Of a stretch of 46,732 nucleotides of DNA, positions 20,525 to 30,433 are shown one piece after another; within the stretch, counting starts at the first letter, position 1, and each line of letters opens with the position of its first letter. The notes under the pieces were generated by a model. The model had not been told where the DNA came from. It searched no databases and saw nothing but the letters and a program-made list of their open reading frames with translations. The position numbers were made by a program, and so were the translations under genes. Source of the stretch: an uncultured Gammaproteobacteria bacterium (GTDB lineage: Bacteria > Pseudomonadota > Gammaproteobacteria > GCA-002705445 > GCA-002716945); NCBI GenBank assembly GCA_913048065.1, contig CAJWVG010000005.1, positions 1-46,732 on the forward strand, written 5' to 3'.

Positions 20525-21040
20525 ATATTGATTTTTTAGATCAACATACCCTTTTGCTGAGTACAATAAAAACTCAAGTTCTTTATCTGTAAGTGTACGC
20601 AGTTTTTTTGCAGGGCTTCCAACATAAAGAAAACCGCTTTCTGTCTTTTTGCCTGGTCCAACTAAAGCTCCAGCTGCTATCATACTCTCAGAGCTGATAA
20701 CTGCTCCATCCAGTATAATACTACCCATTCCAATCAAACATCTATCATGGATTGTACATGCATGTATGATAGCGCTATGACCAATGGTAACGTCGCTACC
20801 TATTGATAGTGGATAACCAGAAGGACAAAACTCACTAGCGTGCGTAACATGCAAGATAGAACCATCCTGAATATTAGTTCTTTGGCCGATAAAGATTGTA
20901 TTTATATCGCCACGAGCAACTGAATGAGGCCACATAGCGCTATCTTTATCTATTTCTACATTGCCTATAACTGTAGCCTGTTCATCAACATATGCTGTCT
21001 CATGAATATTAGGACTAATATTATTGAAACTTCTTATCAT
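20513..21040 (-). CDS. Gamma-carbonic anhydrase family / hexapeptide-repeat protein
   Basis: Left-handed beta-helix repeats ('ATVIGNVEIDKDSAMWPHSVARGDINTIFIGQRTNIQDGSILHVTH', 'IGHSAIIHACTIHDRCLIGMGSIILDGAVI'). Confidence 0.9.
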   Translation of the reverse strand: MIRSFNNISPNIHETAYVDEQATVIGNVEIDKDSAMWPHSVARGDINTIFIGQRTNIQDGSILHVTHASEFCPSGYPLSIGSDVTIGHSAIIHACTIHDRCLIGMGSIILDGAVISSESMIAAGALVGPGKKTESGFLYVGSPAKKLRTLTDKELEFLLYSAKGYVDLKNQYLKT

Positions 21041-21108
21041 GTTATCTATTCCTTTTAGTGAACTTACCATATATTATAATCATAAAATCAATTAGGAAGG
21101 AAAAATTT

Positions 21109-21657
21109 ATGAGTGAAAAATTTATTATGAAAGTTGGTGAGTCGTTGGTTGCAGGTGGTCCAGCTGGAACAGCTGCTGAGCCAGAGATAGTTATAGGTGA
21201 TTTAAATGGCCCATTTGGAACTGCTTTTGCAAATTTAATTGGCAATCAATCGAAAGGTCACTCAAAAGTTTTAGCGATAATGAATACTGACGTGATGGTC
21301 AAGCCTGCTACTTTGATGGTAAGCAAAGTTACTGTTAATAAAGATAGGTATACCAATATACTTATGGGTACTGTCCAAGCTGCTATTGCTAATGGTGTGC
21401 TTGATGCTGTAAGAAATGGAGATATACCTAAGGAAAAAGCAAATGAATTAGGGATTATAGTGTCTGTATGGCTAAATCCGTCTGTTGCTACTGATGATAA
21501 TCTTGATCATAAAATACTATTTGATATACACAGGAAAGCAACTACCCAAGCAATACATAAGGCAATGAATAATGAGCCTGATATTGACTGGTTGCTTGAA
21601 AACCAAGACTCAATTATTCATAAATATTTTCAAATGGGCATTGATGGGAAGATATAA
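21109..21657 (+). CDS. Formaldehyde-activating enzyme (Fae) family protein
   Basis: 'VGESLVAGG...IVIGDLNGPFGTAFANLI', 'HSKVLAIMNTDVMVKPATLMVSKVTVNKDRY', 'AIANGVLDAVRNGDIPKEKANELGIIVSVWL' follow the Fae family layout; SD 'aggaagg' upstream. Confidence 0.85.
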   Translation: MSEKFIMKVGESLVAGGPAGTAAEPEIVIGDLNGPFGTAFANLIGNQSKGHSKVLAIMNTDVMVKPATLMVSKVTVNKDRYTNILMGTVQAAIANGVLDAVRNGDIPKEKANELGIIVSVWLNPSVATDDNLDHKILFDIHRKATTQAIHKAMNNEPDIDWLLENQDSIIHKYFQMGIDGKI

Positions 21658-21659
21658 AA

Positions 21660-22511
21660 ATGCTGGAAAGGATTAAACTTTATTCTCAGTTAATGAGGAT
21701 GGATAAACCTATAGGTTTTTTCTTGTTAATGTGGCCAGTATTATGGGCCTTTATAATTTCAAGCGAAGGTTCACCTAATATATTTTTTTTAATAATTTTT
21801 GCAGTTGGGATAATTGCGACCCGTTCTGCGGGTTGTATAATCAATGATTATTTTGATCAAGATTTTGATTTAAAAGTAGAAAGAACAAAAAATAGAGTGC
21901 TGGCTACTAAACAAGTATCAAATAACGAAGCTCTTATTTTATTTGGCTTACTCATCTCATTATGCTTTATGCTTTTACTAATGTTGGACTTTAAAATAAT
22001 ACTACTTGCAATATTCTCTCTATTTTTATTGGTAATCTACCCGCTAACAAAAAGATACTTCAAAATTCCACAATTAATATTAGGAATGGCATTTGGATCT
22101 AGTATCCCGATGGTATTCATGCTTGAAAAAGGACACATAGATTATAACTGTATAATTTTATATGTACTTACCATTATTTGGGCAATAGTTTATGATACGT
22201 ACTATGCGATGGCAGATAAAGATGACGATAGAAAAATTGGTATAAAATCGTCAGCTTTGTTCTTTGGCGATAATGATATAACGTACTCATTGAAGCTACA
22301 CTATATTGTCATATTAAACTTTATAGTATTAGGGATAATAAATTCATTCAATATTGTTTATTATATATTTATATTGTTCTCGCTATTATGTGTCATTTAT
22401 CAAAATCTACTGGTTAAATCTAGAAAACCCTATCAATGTATATCAGCTTTTGAAAACAATAATATCTTTGGATTAATAATTACTTTTGGTCTAATATTTA
22501 ATTATATCTAA
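21660..22511 (+). CDS. ubiA: 4-hydroxybenzoate polyprenyltransferase
   Basis: '[21 protein letters not shown]', '[25 protein letters not shown]', '[21 protein letters not shown]'. Confidence 0.93.
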   Translation: MLERIKLYSQLMRMDKPIGFFLLMWPVLWAFIISSEGSPNIFFLIIFAVGIIATRSAGCIINDYFDQDFDLKVERTKNRVLATKQVSNNEALILFGLLISLCFMLLLMLDFKIILLAIFSLFLLVIYPLTKRYFKIPQLILGMAFGSSIPMVFMLEKGHIDYNCIILYVLTIIWAIVYDTYYAMADKDDDRKIGIKSSALFFGDNDITYSLKLHYIVILNFIVLGIINSFNIVYYIFILFSLLCVIYQNLLVKSRKPYQCISAFENNNIFGLIITFGLIFNYI

Positions 22512-22516
22512 ATAAT

Positions 22517-23572
22517 ATGAAAAACCCTGACATCAAAAACAACTGGACAGTTCAAGAATTACAGAGTATCTATAATTTACCTTTCAATGATTTATTGTGG
22601 AAGTCTCATGAAATTCATAGAAAATATCATGATCCAAATAAAGTTCAAATATCCACGCTGATGTCTATTAAAACAGGTGGGTGTCCCGAGGACTGCAAAT
22701 ATTGTTCACAAAGCATTAGATATGACACTGATATCAACTTAGAAAAAACTTTACCTTTAAAAGACATAATTAAACAAGCTCAAGACGCAAAGAGTGCTGG
22801 TGCTACTAGGTTCTGCATGGGAGCAGCATGGCGCAACCTTAGTCAAAGTAATTTAAAAAAAGTTAAAGAAATGGTCAAGGAAGTTAAAAAACTTGGTCTA
22901 GAGACATGTGTGACGCTAGGTATGTTAACAGGTCAACAAGCCATAGAGTTGAAAGAGGTTGGCTTAGATTATTATAATCATAACTTGGATACATCGGAAG
23001 AGTATTATAAAAGTGTTGTAACCACCAGAACCTATCAGGATCGACTAGATACTCTAGGGCATGTTAGAAATGCCGGCGTTAAGGTCTGCAGCGGAGGTAT
23101 ATTAGGGTTAGGTGAAGAGAACATTGACCGAATTAAATTAATCAAAGTGCTCGCTAATCTCCAAGAACACCCAGAATCCGTACCAATCAATAAATTAGTT
23201 AAGGTAGAAGGTACTCCATATTTTGATAACTTTGATGTAGATGAATTTGACTTTATCAGAGTTATAGCATTAGCAAGGATTGCTATGCCAAAATCTTATG
23301 TAAGATTATCAGCAGGGAGAGATTCGATGAATGATCAGATGCAAGCATTGTGCTTTTTTGCAGGAGCTAATTCAATATTCTATGGAGAAGAACTATTGAC
23401 TACCAAGAACTCAACAATACAACATGATCAGGCCCTACTAAAAAAGCTCAAGATAAAGACTAAAGTTCCCATCACTGAAGAGAAAGATAAAAACTCCAAT
23501 AACAGTAATGAAAATAAATTAAAAGATATTCCGGTATCTGTAAAAGATTTGCATAAACCTTTGGCATCGTAA
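22517..23572 (+). CDS. bioB: Biotin synthase
   Basis: Radical SAM '[17 protein letters not shown]', 'CMGAAWRN', '[13 protein letters not shown]', '[10 protein letters not shown]'. Confidence 0.97.
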   Translation: MKNPDIKNNWTVQELQSIYNLPFNDLLWKSHEIHRKYHDPNKVQISTLMSIKTGGCPEDCKYCSQSIRYDTDINLEKTLPLKDIIKQAQDAKSAGATRFCMGAAWRNLSQSNLKKVKEMVKEVKKLGLETCVTLGMLTGQQAIELKEVGLDYYNHNLDTSEEYYKSVVTTRTYQDRLDTLGHVRNAGVKVCSGGILGLGEENIDRIKLIKVLANLQEHPESVPINKLVKVEGTPYFDNFDVDEFDFIRVIALARIAMPKSYVRLSAGRDSMNDQMQALCFFAGANSIFYGEELLTTKNSTIQHDQALLKKLKIKTKVPITEEKDKNSNNSNENKLKDIPVSVKDLHKPLAS

Positions 23573-23577
23573 TATAA

Positions 23578-24738
23578 GTGTCAAACTTCAAAAATAGATT
23601 AAAAATAATAAAAGATGAGAATAGATATAGAGAAAGAATATCTTTATATTCAGCACAAGATACAATTGTTAGAGTTGAAGGTAAGTCTGTTACTAATTTT
23701 GCTAGTAATAATTATTTAAGCTTAGCTAATAACAAAAGTCTAAAAGGCATTTTTAAAAATTTCATCGAGAAATATGGCATTGGCTCAGGATCGTCGCCAC
23801 TAATTAGTGGTTACAATAAAGAATATAAAAAACTAGAGTTATATATATCTAAACTGCTAGGTTTTGAGTCGACATTGATTACAAATTCTGGTTATCTTGC
23901 TAATGTTGGTCTACTTAACGCAATATCAGAAAGAGAAACTACAGTATTCCAAGATCGTCTAAATCATAATTCAATAATAGAAAGTTCCAGACTATCAAGA
24001 ACGAATCTTATTCGATATAAACATTTAGATTATGAAGATTTACTATCAAAGATTACCAAAGCTAAATCTGCAACAAAAATAATTTATACTGATAGTGTTT
24101 TTAGTATGACAGGTGAAAAAGCTGATATTGTTGCTCTATCTAATATTGCAAAAAAAACAAAATCACTATTGTTTGTTGATGATGCTCATGGATTTGGTGT
24201 TTTAAGATTGGATAAAAAAAGATTCCCCTCATGTGTTAGTAATATAAATCTTAAAAAAGTTAAGATTGATGCTTATATAGCGACTTTTGGAAAAGCAATT
24301 GGTACTCATGGTGCCTTCATCTCAGGTTCAAAAGATATAATTGAACTACTTATTCAAAAATCAAAGCCATATATATATTCAACAGCATTACCCCCGGCCA
24401 TTATAGCGACTACACTTGAAAGCATAAAAATGATAAAGAGAGATCTGAGCTTAATAACCAATCTAACAGATAATATCAGATATTTTCAAGAGTATAGTTC
24501 CAAGAAGAAATTAAAAGTAAATATTTCAGATACTGCAATACAAACATTGAAAATTGGTAATCCCAAATCTGTTATAAACATATGTAAAAAAGCAATGAAA
24601 CAAGGTATTTTTATACAAGGGATTAGATATCCTACTGTGCCTAAAGATAATGACCTTATAAGGATTAATTTATGTAGCGGACACACTAAAAAACAAATAC
24701 AATCACTAATAGAATTTCTAATAAAAATACAAGAGTAG
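23578..24738 (+). CDS. bioF: 8-amino-7-oxononanoate synthase (GTG start)
   Basis: 'NFASNNYLSLANN', 'GIGSGSSPLISG', 'VFSMTGEKADI', 'FVDDAHGFGVL', 'TFGKAIGTHGAFISG'; adjacent to bioB. Confidence 0.92.
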   Translation: MSNFKNRLKIIKDENRYRERISLYSAQDTIVRVEGKSVTNFASNNYLSLANNKSLKGIFKNFIEKYGIGSGSSPLISGYNKEYKKLELYISKLLGFESTLITNSGYLANVGLLNAISERETTVFQDRLNHNSIIESSRLSRTNLIRYKHLDYEDLLSKITKAKSATKIIYTDSVFSMTGEKADIVALSNIAKKTKSLLFVDDAHGFGVLRLDKKRFPSCVSNINLKKVKIDAYIATFGKAIGTHGAFISGSKDIIELLIQKSKPYIYSTALPPAIIATTLESIKMIKRDLSLITNLTDNIRYFQEYSSKKKLKVNISDTAIQTLKIGNPKSVINICKKAMKQGIFIQGIRYPTVPKDNDLIRINLCSGHTKKQIQSLIEFLIKIQE

Positions 24739-24740
24739 TT

Positions 24741-25970
24741 ATGGATATACTTACAGATAAAAATGTACTACTTGGGATTACTGGTAGTATAGCTGCTTAT
24801 AAAGCAGCTGATATAGTTAGCAGGCTCAAAAAAGAGGGTTGTAATGTAAAAGTTATAATGACAAAAAGCTCTGAACTGTTTATTACAGAGACGACTCTTG
24901 AGGCTCTATCAAATAATAAAGTACTATCTGAAGATACAAGTAATTCTACAAAATCAAATTTTGCTCACCTAGACTTGGCTAAATGGGCAGACATAATATT
25001 AATTGCTCCATGTACTGCTAATTTTATGAATAAACTCGGAAATGGCCATGGAGATGGTTTACTCTCTACAATCTGTTTAGCTTTTACTAAAACTATTTTT
25101 ATCGCACCCGCAATGAATCCAGATATGTGGAATAATAAAGTCACCCAGGCAAGCATCGATAAGTTAAATGCAGCTGAGATAAAAATAATTGGGCCTAACT
25201 ATGGTAGTCATGCCTGTGGTGATATCGGTTATGGCAGAATGTCAAATCCAGAAAAAATAATAGAGAGAATTAAAGAAAAAAGTAAAATAACAAATCTATC
25301 AGGTTGTAGAATATTAATAACTGCAGGACCCACAAGAGAGCCAATTGACCCTGTAAGATTTTTAAGTAATTATAGTTCTGGTAAGATGGGGTTTGCAATG
25401 GCTGTCGCAGCAAAATCTATGGGTGCAAGTGTAGAGCTTATTTCTGGTCCGGTAGCGATAGAATCAGTTAAAGATGTTAAGACTAGCTATATTGAAACAT
25501 CATCAGAAATGTTGAATGCTGTAATGTCTAGAGTACAAGATTTTGATATTTTCATCTCTACAGCTGCCATAGCAGATTATAAGCCTATCAATTACTCTAC
25601 TAGCAAACATAAAAAGAATGAAAATAATATAAATATTGAATTTACACGTGGTACAGATATCTTGAAAACAGTATCAGAAAAGTATAAAAATATATTTACA
25701 GTAGGCTTTGCTGCAGAAACTGATTCGTTGCAAAAAAATACGATAGAAAAACTTCATAAAAAAAATCTTGATATGATTGTTGGAAACATAGCTAACCATG
25801 AACTTGGACTAGGTTTTGAGTCAGATTATAATAAAGTAACAATATTTTCTCATAATGGAACTAAAGAAATTGATGAAGATAAAAAGACTAATATTGCATT
25901 AAATATTGTGGATTTCATTGCTGAAGAATATTCAAGAAAAATAAAAATTGTCAAATCAGATGCTAAATGA
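24741..25970 (+). CDS. coaBC: Bifunctional phosphopantothenoylcysteine decarboxylase / phosphopantothenate-cysteine ligase
   Basis: '[26 protein letters not shown]', 'APAMNPDMW', '[25 protein letters not shown]'. Confidence 0.96.
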   Translation: MDILTDKNVLLGITGSIAAYKAADIVSRLKKEGCNVKVIMTKSSELFITETTLEALSNNKVLSEDTSNSTKSNFAHLDLAKWADIILIAPCTANFMNKLGNGHGDGLLSTICLAFTKTIFIAPAMNPDMWNNKVTQASIDKLNAAEIKIIGPNYGSHACGDIGYGRMSNPEKIIERIKEKSKITNLSGCRILITAGPTREPIDPVRFLSNYSSGKMGFAMAVAAKSMGASVELISGPVAIESVKDVKTSYIETSSEMLNAVMSRVQDFDIFISTAAIADYKPINYSTSKHKKNENNINIEFTRGTDILKTVSEKYKNIFTVGFAAETDSLQKNTIEKLHKKNLDMIVGNIANHELGLGFESDYNKVTIFSHNGTKEIDEDKKTNIALNIVDFIAEEYSRKIKIVKSDAK

Positions 25971-26409
25971 AGTAAAGGTTAGGATAAATGATAAAAATTT
26001 AAGAGATATCCCATCTTTCTCAACGCCTGGGTCAGCTGGTTTAGATCTACGAGCATCATTAGAATCACCACTAGAGCTAAAACCAGGTAAAACAGAACTT
26101 ATTCCAACAGGAATATCCATATATATAGAAAATAAAACTCATGCAGCTCTTATATTGCCTAGGTCAGGTTTAGGTCACAAAAATGGCATAGTGTTAGGTA
26201 ACTTGGTGGGATTAATAGATTCTGATTATCAAGGACAGTTGTTTGTATCATGCTGGAATCGGGGTGGCACCGAATACACTATCGAACCATATGATAGAAT
26301 TGCTCAATTAATATTTATAACGATAGAGCAACCAAAGTTCACTATTGTTGATGATTTTAAAGAAACTATAAGAGGGGAAAGTGGTTTTGGCTCTTCAGGG
26401 AAAAAGTAG
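25960..26409 (+). CDS. dut: dUTP diphosphatase
   Basis: '[13 protein letters not shown]', '[29 protein letters not shown]', '[12 protein letters not shown]'; ATG at 25960 preferred to TTG at 25948. Confidence 0.96.
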   Translation: MLNEVKVRINDKNLRDIPSFSTPGSAGLDLRASLESPLELKPGKTELIPTGISIYIENKTHAALILPRSGLGHKNGIVLGNLVGLIDSDYQGQLFVSCWNRGGTEYTIEPYDRIAQLIFITIEQPKFTIVDDFKETIRGESGFGSSGKK

Positions 26410-27790
26410 GTTAGATATAGTTAAGGATGCATTTCGCGCATATGACATAAGAGGTACATACCCAGAACAAATAGATGAGGATTTGTTTTATCAAATTGGA
26501 AAATCAATAGCTACAAAGATTCAAAAGGAATCAAACGAAAAGAAAATTATTATATGCATGGATGGAAGATTAACTGGTCCATTACTCAAAAAAAGTCTGA
26601 TAGCAGGGTTGATTGATACAGGAATAGATATTATAGACATAGGTATTTTGCCAACACCATTATTATATTTCTCATTATATCACCTAAAGATAGACAATGG
26701 ATTAATGATAACAGGGAGTCATAATCCTAAAAATTATAATGGCATTAAAATTGTCATAAATAAAAAAACACTATTTAATGAACATATAATGAGATTGTTT
26801 GAAACCATTAAAAATTCTGATTATGTCAATAGCAGAGAAAAAGGAGTTAAAGAATTTAATAATGAGATAGTTGACGAATATATAAATGAGATAAGAACGA
26901 CTATAACAATTAAAAATCCATTCAAAGTAGTTATTGATTGTGGAAATGGTGTAACTGGTGCAATTACAGAAAGAATTTTTAATGCTTTTAATGTTGATCA
27001 TGAAATAATTCATGAAAACGTCGATGGCAATTTTCCAAATCATCCACCAGATCCATCGAATGAAAATAATTTACTTGATATCAAAAAAGCAGTTGTGAAA
27101 ACTCAATCAGAATTAGGAATTGCATATGATGGTGATGGTGACCGTATCATTGCAATAAATGCAGATGGTGAAGTAATTTGGCCAGATGAATTAATGATAA
27201 TTTTCAGTAGAGATATATTAAAAAGAAATAAAAATGCCAAGATAGTTTATGATGTTAAATGTACAGCTAATTTAGAAAAAGAAATCAAAAAAAATGGTGG
27301 TATACCAATATTATCCAGAACCGGTCATTCATTTATTAAAAAAGCGATTACTGAGGAAAAAGCTAAGCTTGGTGGAGAAATGAGCGGACATATATTTTTT
27401 GCTGATAAATGGTATGGCTTCGATGATGGAATTTACACATCGCTTCGCTTGCTAGAAATCTTAACAAATAATAAGACGTCAAATATTCTAACTAATCTTC
27501 CTAAATCTATTTCTACGCCGGAGATAAACATACCCTTTGATGAAAACAATCATATTATATTCATGAAATCATTTGTCGAACAGTCAAAATTTGAAGGGGC
27601 AAAAATAGTTGATATTGATGGGTTAAAAATAATATATGATGATAGTTGGGGTTTGATAAGATGTTCCAATACAACATCTAGTATAGTTCTAAGATTCGAA
27701 GCTGATACAGACATAGCGATGAAAAATATAAAAAGTATGTTTAAGAAAATTATGCTAAGAATAGATAACGCCCTTATTATCCCCTTTTAA
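26381..27790 (+). CDS. algC: Phosphomannomutase/phosphoglucomutase (AlgC-like)
   Basis: '[13 protein letters not shown]', '[16 protein letters not shown]', '[14 protein letters not shown]', '[22 protein letters not shown]'; start uncertain (GTG overlapping dut). Confidence 0.92.
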   Translation: MVLALQGKSRLDIVKDAFRAYDIRGTYPEQIDEDLFYQIGKSIATKIQKESNEKKIIICMDGRLTGPLLKKSLIAGLIDTGIDIIDIGILPTPLLYFSLYHLKIDNGLMITGSHNPKNYNGIKIVINKKTLFNEHIMRLFETIKNSDYVNSREKGVKEFNNEIVDEYINEIRTTITIKNPFKVVIDCGNGVTGAITERIFNAFNVDHEIIHENVDGNFPNHPPDPSNENNLLDIKKAVVKTQSELGIAYDGDGDRIIAINADGEVIWPDELMIIFSRDILKRNKNAKIVYDVKCTANLEKEIKKNGGIPILSRTGHSFIKKAITEEKAKLGGEMSGHIFFADKWYGFDDGIYTSLRLLEILTNNKTSNILTNLPKSISTPEINIPFDENNHIIFMKSFVEQSKFEGAKIVDIDGLKIIYDDSWGLIRCSNTTSSIVLRFEADTDIAMKNIKSMFKKIMLRIDNALIIPF

Positions 27791-27829
27791 AAAAATCATA
27801 AAATAAATCTTGATTTTTGATACATTATG

Positions 27830-27835
27830 TATAAT
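27830..27835 (+). promoter_or_regulatory. Candidate -10 element TATAAT upstream of argB (no good -35 at optimal spacing)
   Basis: Exact TATAAT in the algC-argB gap. Confidence 0.4.
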
Positions 27836-27858
27836 ATTCTCTATGCATGTATACGTTT

Positions 27859-27876
27859 TAAGTGAATATTCACTTA
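27859..27876. promoter_or_regulatory. Perfect 18-bp palindrome TAAGTGAATATTCACTTA, candidate operator (or RNA hairpin) before HTH-argB
   Basis: Identical to its reverse complement; ends 22 nt before the ATG at 27899. Confidence 0.7.
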
Positions 27877-27898
27877 TATATACTTTATGGAGGGTAAA

Positions 27899-28996
27899 AT
27901 GGATTTAAAACAATATCTTGAAAAACAAGGCCTCAGTATTAGCAAGTTTGCTAAGATGTGTGATTTACCTGAGATTACTGTTACAAAATATAAGTATGGG
28001 GATAGAATTCCTAATAAGCTTAATATGAAAAAAATCTATGCGGTTACAGATAAAGAGGTAACACCTAATGATTTTTATAAGATAAAAAAAAATACTAAGA
28101 AAGATAATTCGGTAGTTTATAGAAAAAAAAGTAGCATAACGCCAAATACAGCAAATATTCTTACAGAAGCTCTACCGTATATTCAACAACTCTCCAATAA
28201 AGTCATTGTAATTAAATTTGGTGGGAATGCTATGATCGATGGTTCATTAAAAAATAATTTTGCAAGAGACATAGTTCTTTTAAAACAGGTTGGTTTACAC
28301 CCTGTAATTGTTCATGGTGGTGGACCTCAAATTACTACTCATCTAGAAAAACTAGGTATTAAATCTAAATTTGCCAATGGAATGAGAATAACTGACCCTG
28401 AATCAATTCATATAATAGAAATGGTATTAGGGGGCTTGGTTAACAAAGATATCGTTAATTCTATTACTTCACATGGCGGTAAAGCGGTTGGTTTATCTGG
28501 TAAAGATGGCGGTTTAATAAGAGCGAAAAAAATTATTGGTGAAGGCGAGTTTAAGAATATCGATTTTAAAAATACTGGTACAGTACAAAGCATAGATCCA
28601 GAAGTAGTGAGTCTTTTAGATGGCTCACCATTTATACCAGTTATTGCGCCTATAGGCATTGGTGATGATGGAACTACTTATAATATTAATGCAGATTTAG
28701 TTGCAGGTAAAATCGCACATATTTTACAAGCTAATAAATATTTAATTCTAACTAATACTACTGGTATTTTAGATGGTGATAAACATTTAATAAAATCAAT
28801 AAATGCAGGTAAAGTTAAAAAATTAATAAATCAAGGTGTTATATCTAAAGGTATGCTACCTAAAGTAGAGTCCGCTCTTGAAGCTGTCTCGTATGGTGTT
28901 GAACATGTACAAATAATAGATGGTACTGTTGACCATGCTGTGCTACTTGAATTATTTACAGATGAAGGTATTGGCACAATGATACGAAGGTTATAA
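27899..28996 (+). CDS. argB: Acetylglutamate kinase with N-terminal Cro/CI-type HTH domain
   Basis: Residues 1-60 'MDLKQYLEKQGLSISKFAKMCDLPEITVTKYKYGDRIPNKLNMKKIYAVTDKEVTPNDFY' look like a phage-type HTH; residues ~82-365 are a full ArgB ('ALPYIQQLSNKVIVIKFGGNAM', 'VIVHGGGPQIT', 'GLSGKDGGLI'); SD 'ggaggg' before ATG 27899. Confidence 0.93.
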   Translation: MDLKQYLEKQGLSISKFAKMCDLPEITVTKYKYGDRIPNKLNMKKIYAVTDKEVTPNDFYKIKKNTKKDNSVVYRKKSSITPNTANILTEALPYIQQLSNKVIVIKFGGNAMIDGSLKNNFARDIVLLKQVGLHPVIVHGGGPQITTHLEKLGIKSKFANGMRITDPESIHIIEMVLGGLVNKDIVNSITSHGGKAVGLSGKDGGLIRAKKIIGEGEFKNIDFKNTGTVQSIDPEVVSLLDGSPFIPVIAPIGIGDDGTTYNINADLVAGKIAHILQANKYLILTNTTGILDGDKHLIKSINAGKVKKLINQGVISKGMLPKVESALEAVSYGVEHVQIIDGTVDHAVLLELFTDEGIGTMIRRL

Positions 28997-28997
28997 A

Positions 28998-29747
28998 TTG
29001 CTTGATTATCTCTACCTTCTTTTAATTTCAATAATATCAAACATTTTTTCAGCGTTCTCTGGTGGTGGTGCGGGTGTTATACAGTTACCAGCCATACTTC
29101 TATTATTTGATATAAATTTCATTAAAGCACTGGCAACCCACAAGGTAGCTACTGTTGCATTGGGTATTGGTGCAACTATAAAATTTATGTCAGTAGTTAA
29201 ATTTAATAAAGTATTAATGTTAAAATTACTTTCTTTTGGATTGCCAGGAACAATAATAGGTGCTTTTATTATTGTCGATACGAATGAAATATTGTCAAAG
29301 TTTTTGTTAGGACTTCTAATTATCTTTATAGGATTATATTCCTTTAAAGAAAAGAAATATGGAGAATATCAAAAAGTATTCACTAATAACCTAAAAAATA
29401 ACTTAATTGGTTTTTGTATAATATTTCTAATAGGATTATTAAATGGTTCATTATCTGCCGGCACTGGTTTAATTTTTACTGTAATATTAATATCTTGGTA
29501 TGGAATGGATTACAAAACAGCTATAGCATATACTCTCATTGTTGTGGGCTTATTTTATAATTTGATAGGCGCAATAACTTTAAGCTTACACACAGACCTT
29601 GATTTAAAAATATTGCCTACTCTTTTTATTGGCTCTTTGATTGGAGGTTATATTGGAGCGAAAATATCATTAACAAAAAGTAATAAATTTATTAAGAGCA
29701 CTTATCAGGCAATTACCATATTAGTTGGTTTAACATTAATTATATAA
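28998..29747 (+). CDS. TauE/SafE-family (TSUP) membrane permease (TTG start)
   Basis: Polytopic 'SGGGAGVIQLPAILLLFDINFIKALATHKVATVALGIGATIKF', 'GLPGTIIGAFI'; starts one nt after the argB stop. Confidence 0.82.
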   Translation: MLDYLYLLLISIISNIFSAFSGGGAGVIQLPAILLLFDINFIKALATHKVATVALGIGATIKFMSVVKFNKVLMLKLLSFGLPGTIIGAFIIVDTNEILSKFLLGLLIIFIGLYSFKEKKYGEYQKVFTNNLKNNLIGFCIIFLIGLLNGSLSAGTGLIFTVILISWYGMDYKTAIAYTLIVVGLFYNLIGAITLSLHTDLDLKILPTLFIGSLIGGYIGAKISLTKSNKFIKSTYQAITILVGLTLII

Positions 29748-30386
29748 TTAAGCTTTATATTTAGACATGTAGTCATACATGGAGTTAAGTAAATTATCCA
29801 TAGAGCCATCTAATTTCATATAAGCAACAATGTCGTCTAAATCTATAAGAGAATGCACAGGTATTTTATATTTATCCTCAATCTCTATTGATGCACGATC
29901 TTTTAATCCTAATTCCATACGGTCAAAACATACAAGAACAGAGCTTGGTTTTGCATTATTCTTTTCTAATAATTCTATTGAGTCAATTATTGATTTGCCG
30001 GAAGAAATAACATCATCTACGATTAGTGCTAGTCCATTTGGCTGGAAGCCGAGAAATATTCCAGTTTCTCCATGGTCTTTTGCTTCTTTTCTATTAGAAG
30101 AATAAGGTTTGTTTAAGTTATTAGATAAGAATAAATTATTGCTAATTGAAGATGCTAAAGTTATGCCTTTATATGCTGGACCAAAAATAAAATCAAAATT
30201 AATTTTGTTAGAAATAATACTATTACAGTAAAATTTTGTTAGAGAAGATAATAAAAGACCATCATTACATAGTCCTGTATTAAAAAAATAAGGGCTTTGC
30301 CTACCTGATTTTAGTGTAAAACTGCCAAAACGTAGTATTTCATGATTTAATGTGAATTCGATAAATTGTTTTTTAAGGCTGTTCAT
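29748..30386 (-). CDS. pyrE: Orotate phosphoribosyltransferase
   Basis: 'LRFGSFTLKSGRQSPYFFNTG', 'GPAYKGITLAS', 'NRKEAKDHGETG', 'ALIVDDVISSGKSI'. Confidence 0.95.
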   Translation of the reverse strand: MNSLKKQFIEFTLNHEILRFGSFTLKSGRQSPYFFNTGLCNDGLLLSSLTKFYCNSIISNKINFDFIFGPAYKGITLASSISNNLFLSNNLNKPYSSNRKEAKDHGETGIFLGFQPNGLALIVDDVISSGKSIIDSIELLEKNNAKPSSVLVCFDRMELGLKDRASIEIEDKYKIPVHSLIDLDDIVAYMKLDGSMDNLLNSMYDYMSKYKA

Positions 30387-30433
30387 CTATATATCTAGTA
30401 ATATAGATATATTAGCATAGAGATAAAAAGATT

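Noticed and set aside
21109-21657. Calling the organism a methylotroph from fae
   Set aside because: One divergent Fae homologue, no H4MPT genes in the window and apparent loss of the catalytic His make this unsafe.
27859-27876. Standard E. coli-type ArgR box
   Set aside because: Half-sites TGAAT/ATTCA are present but the 4-bp A/T spacer between them is missing, so it is not a canonical ARG box.
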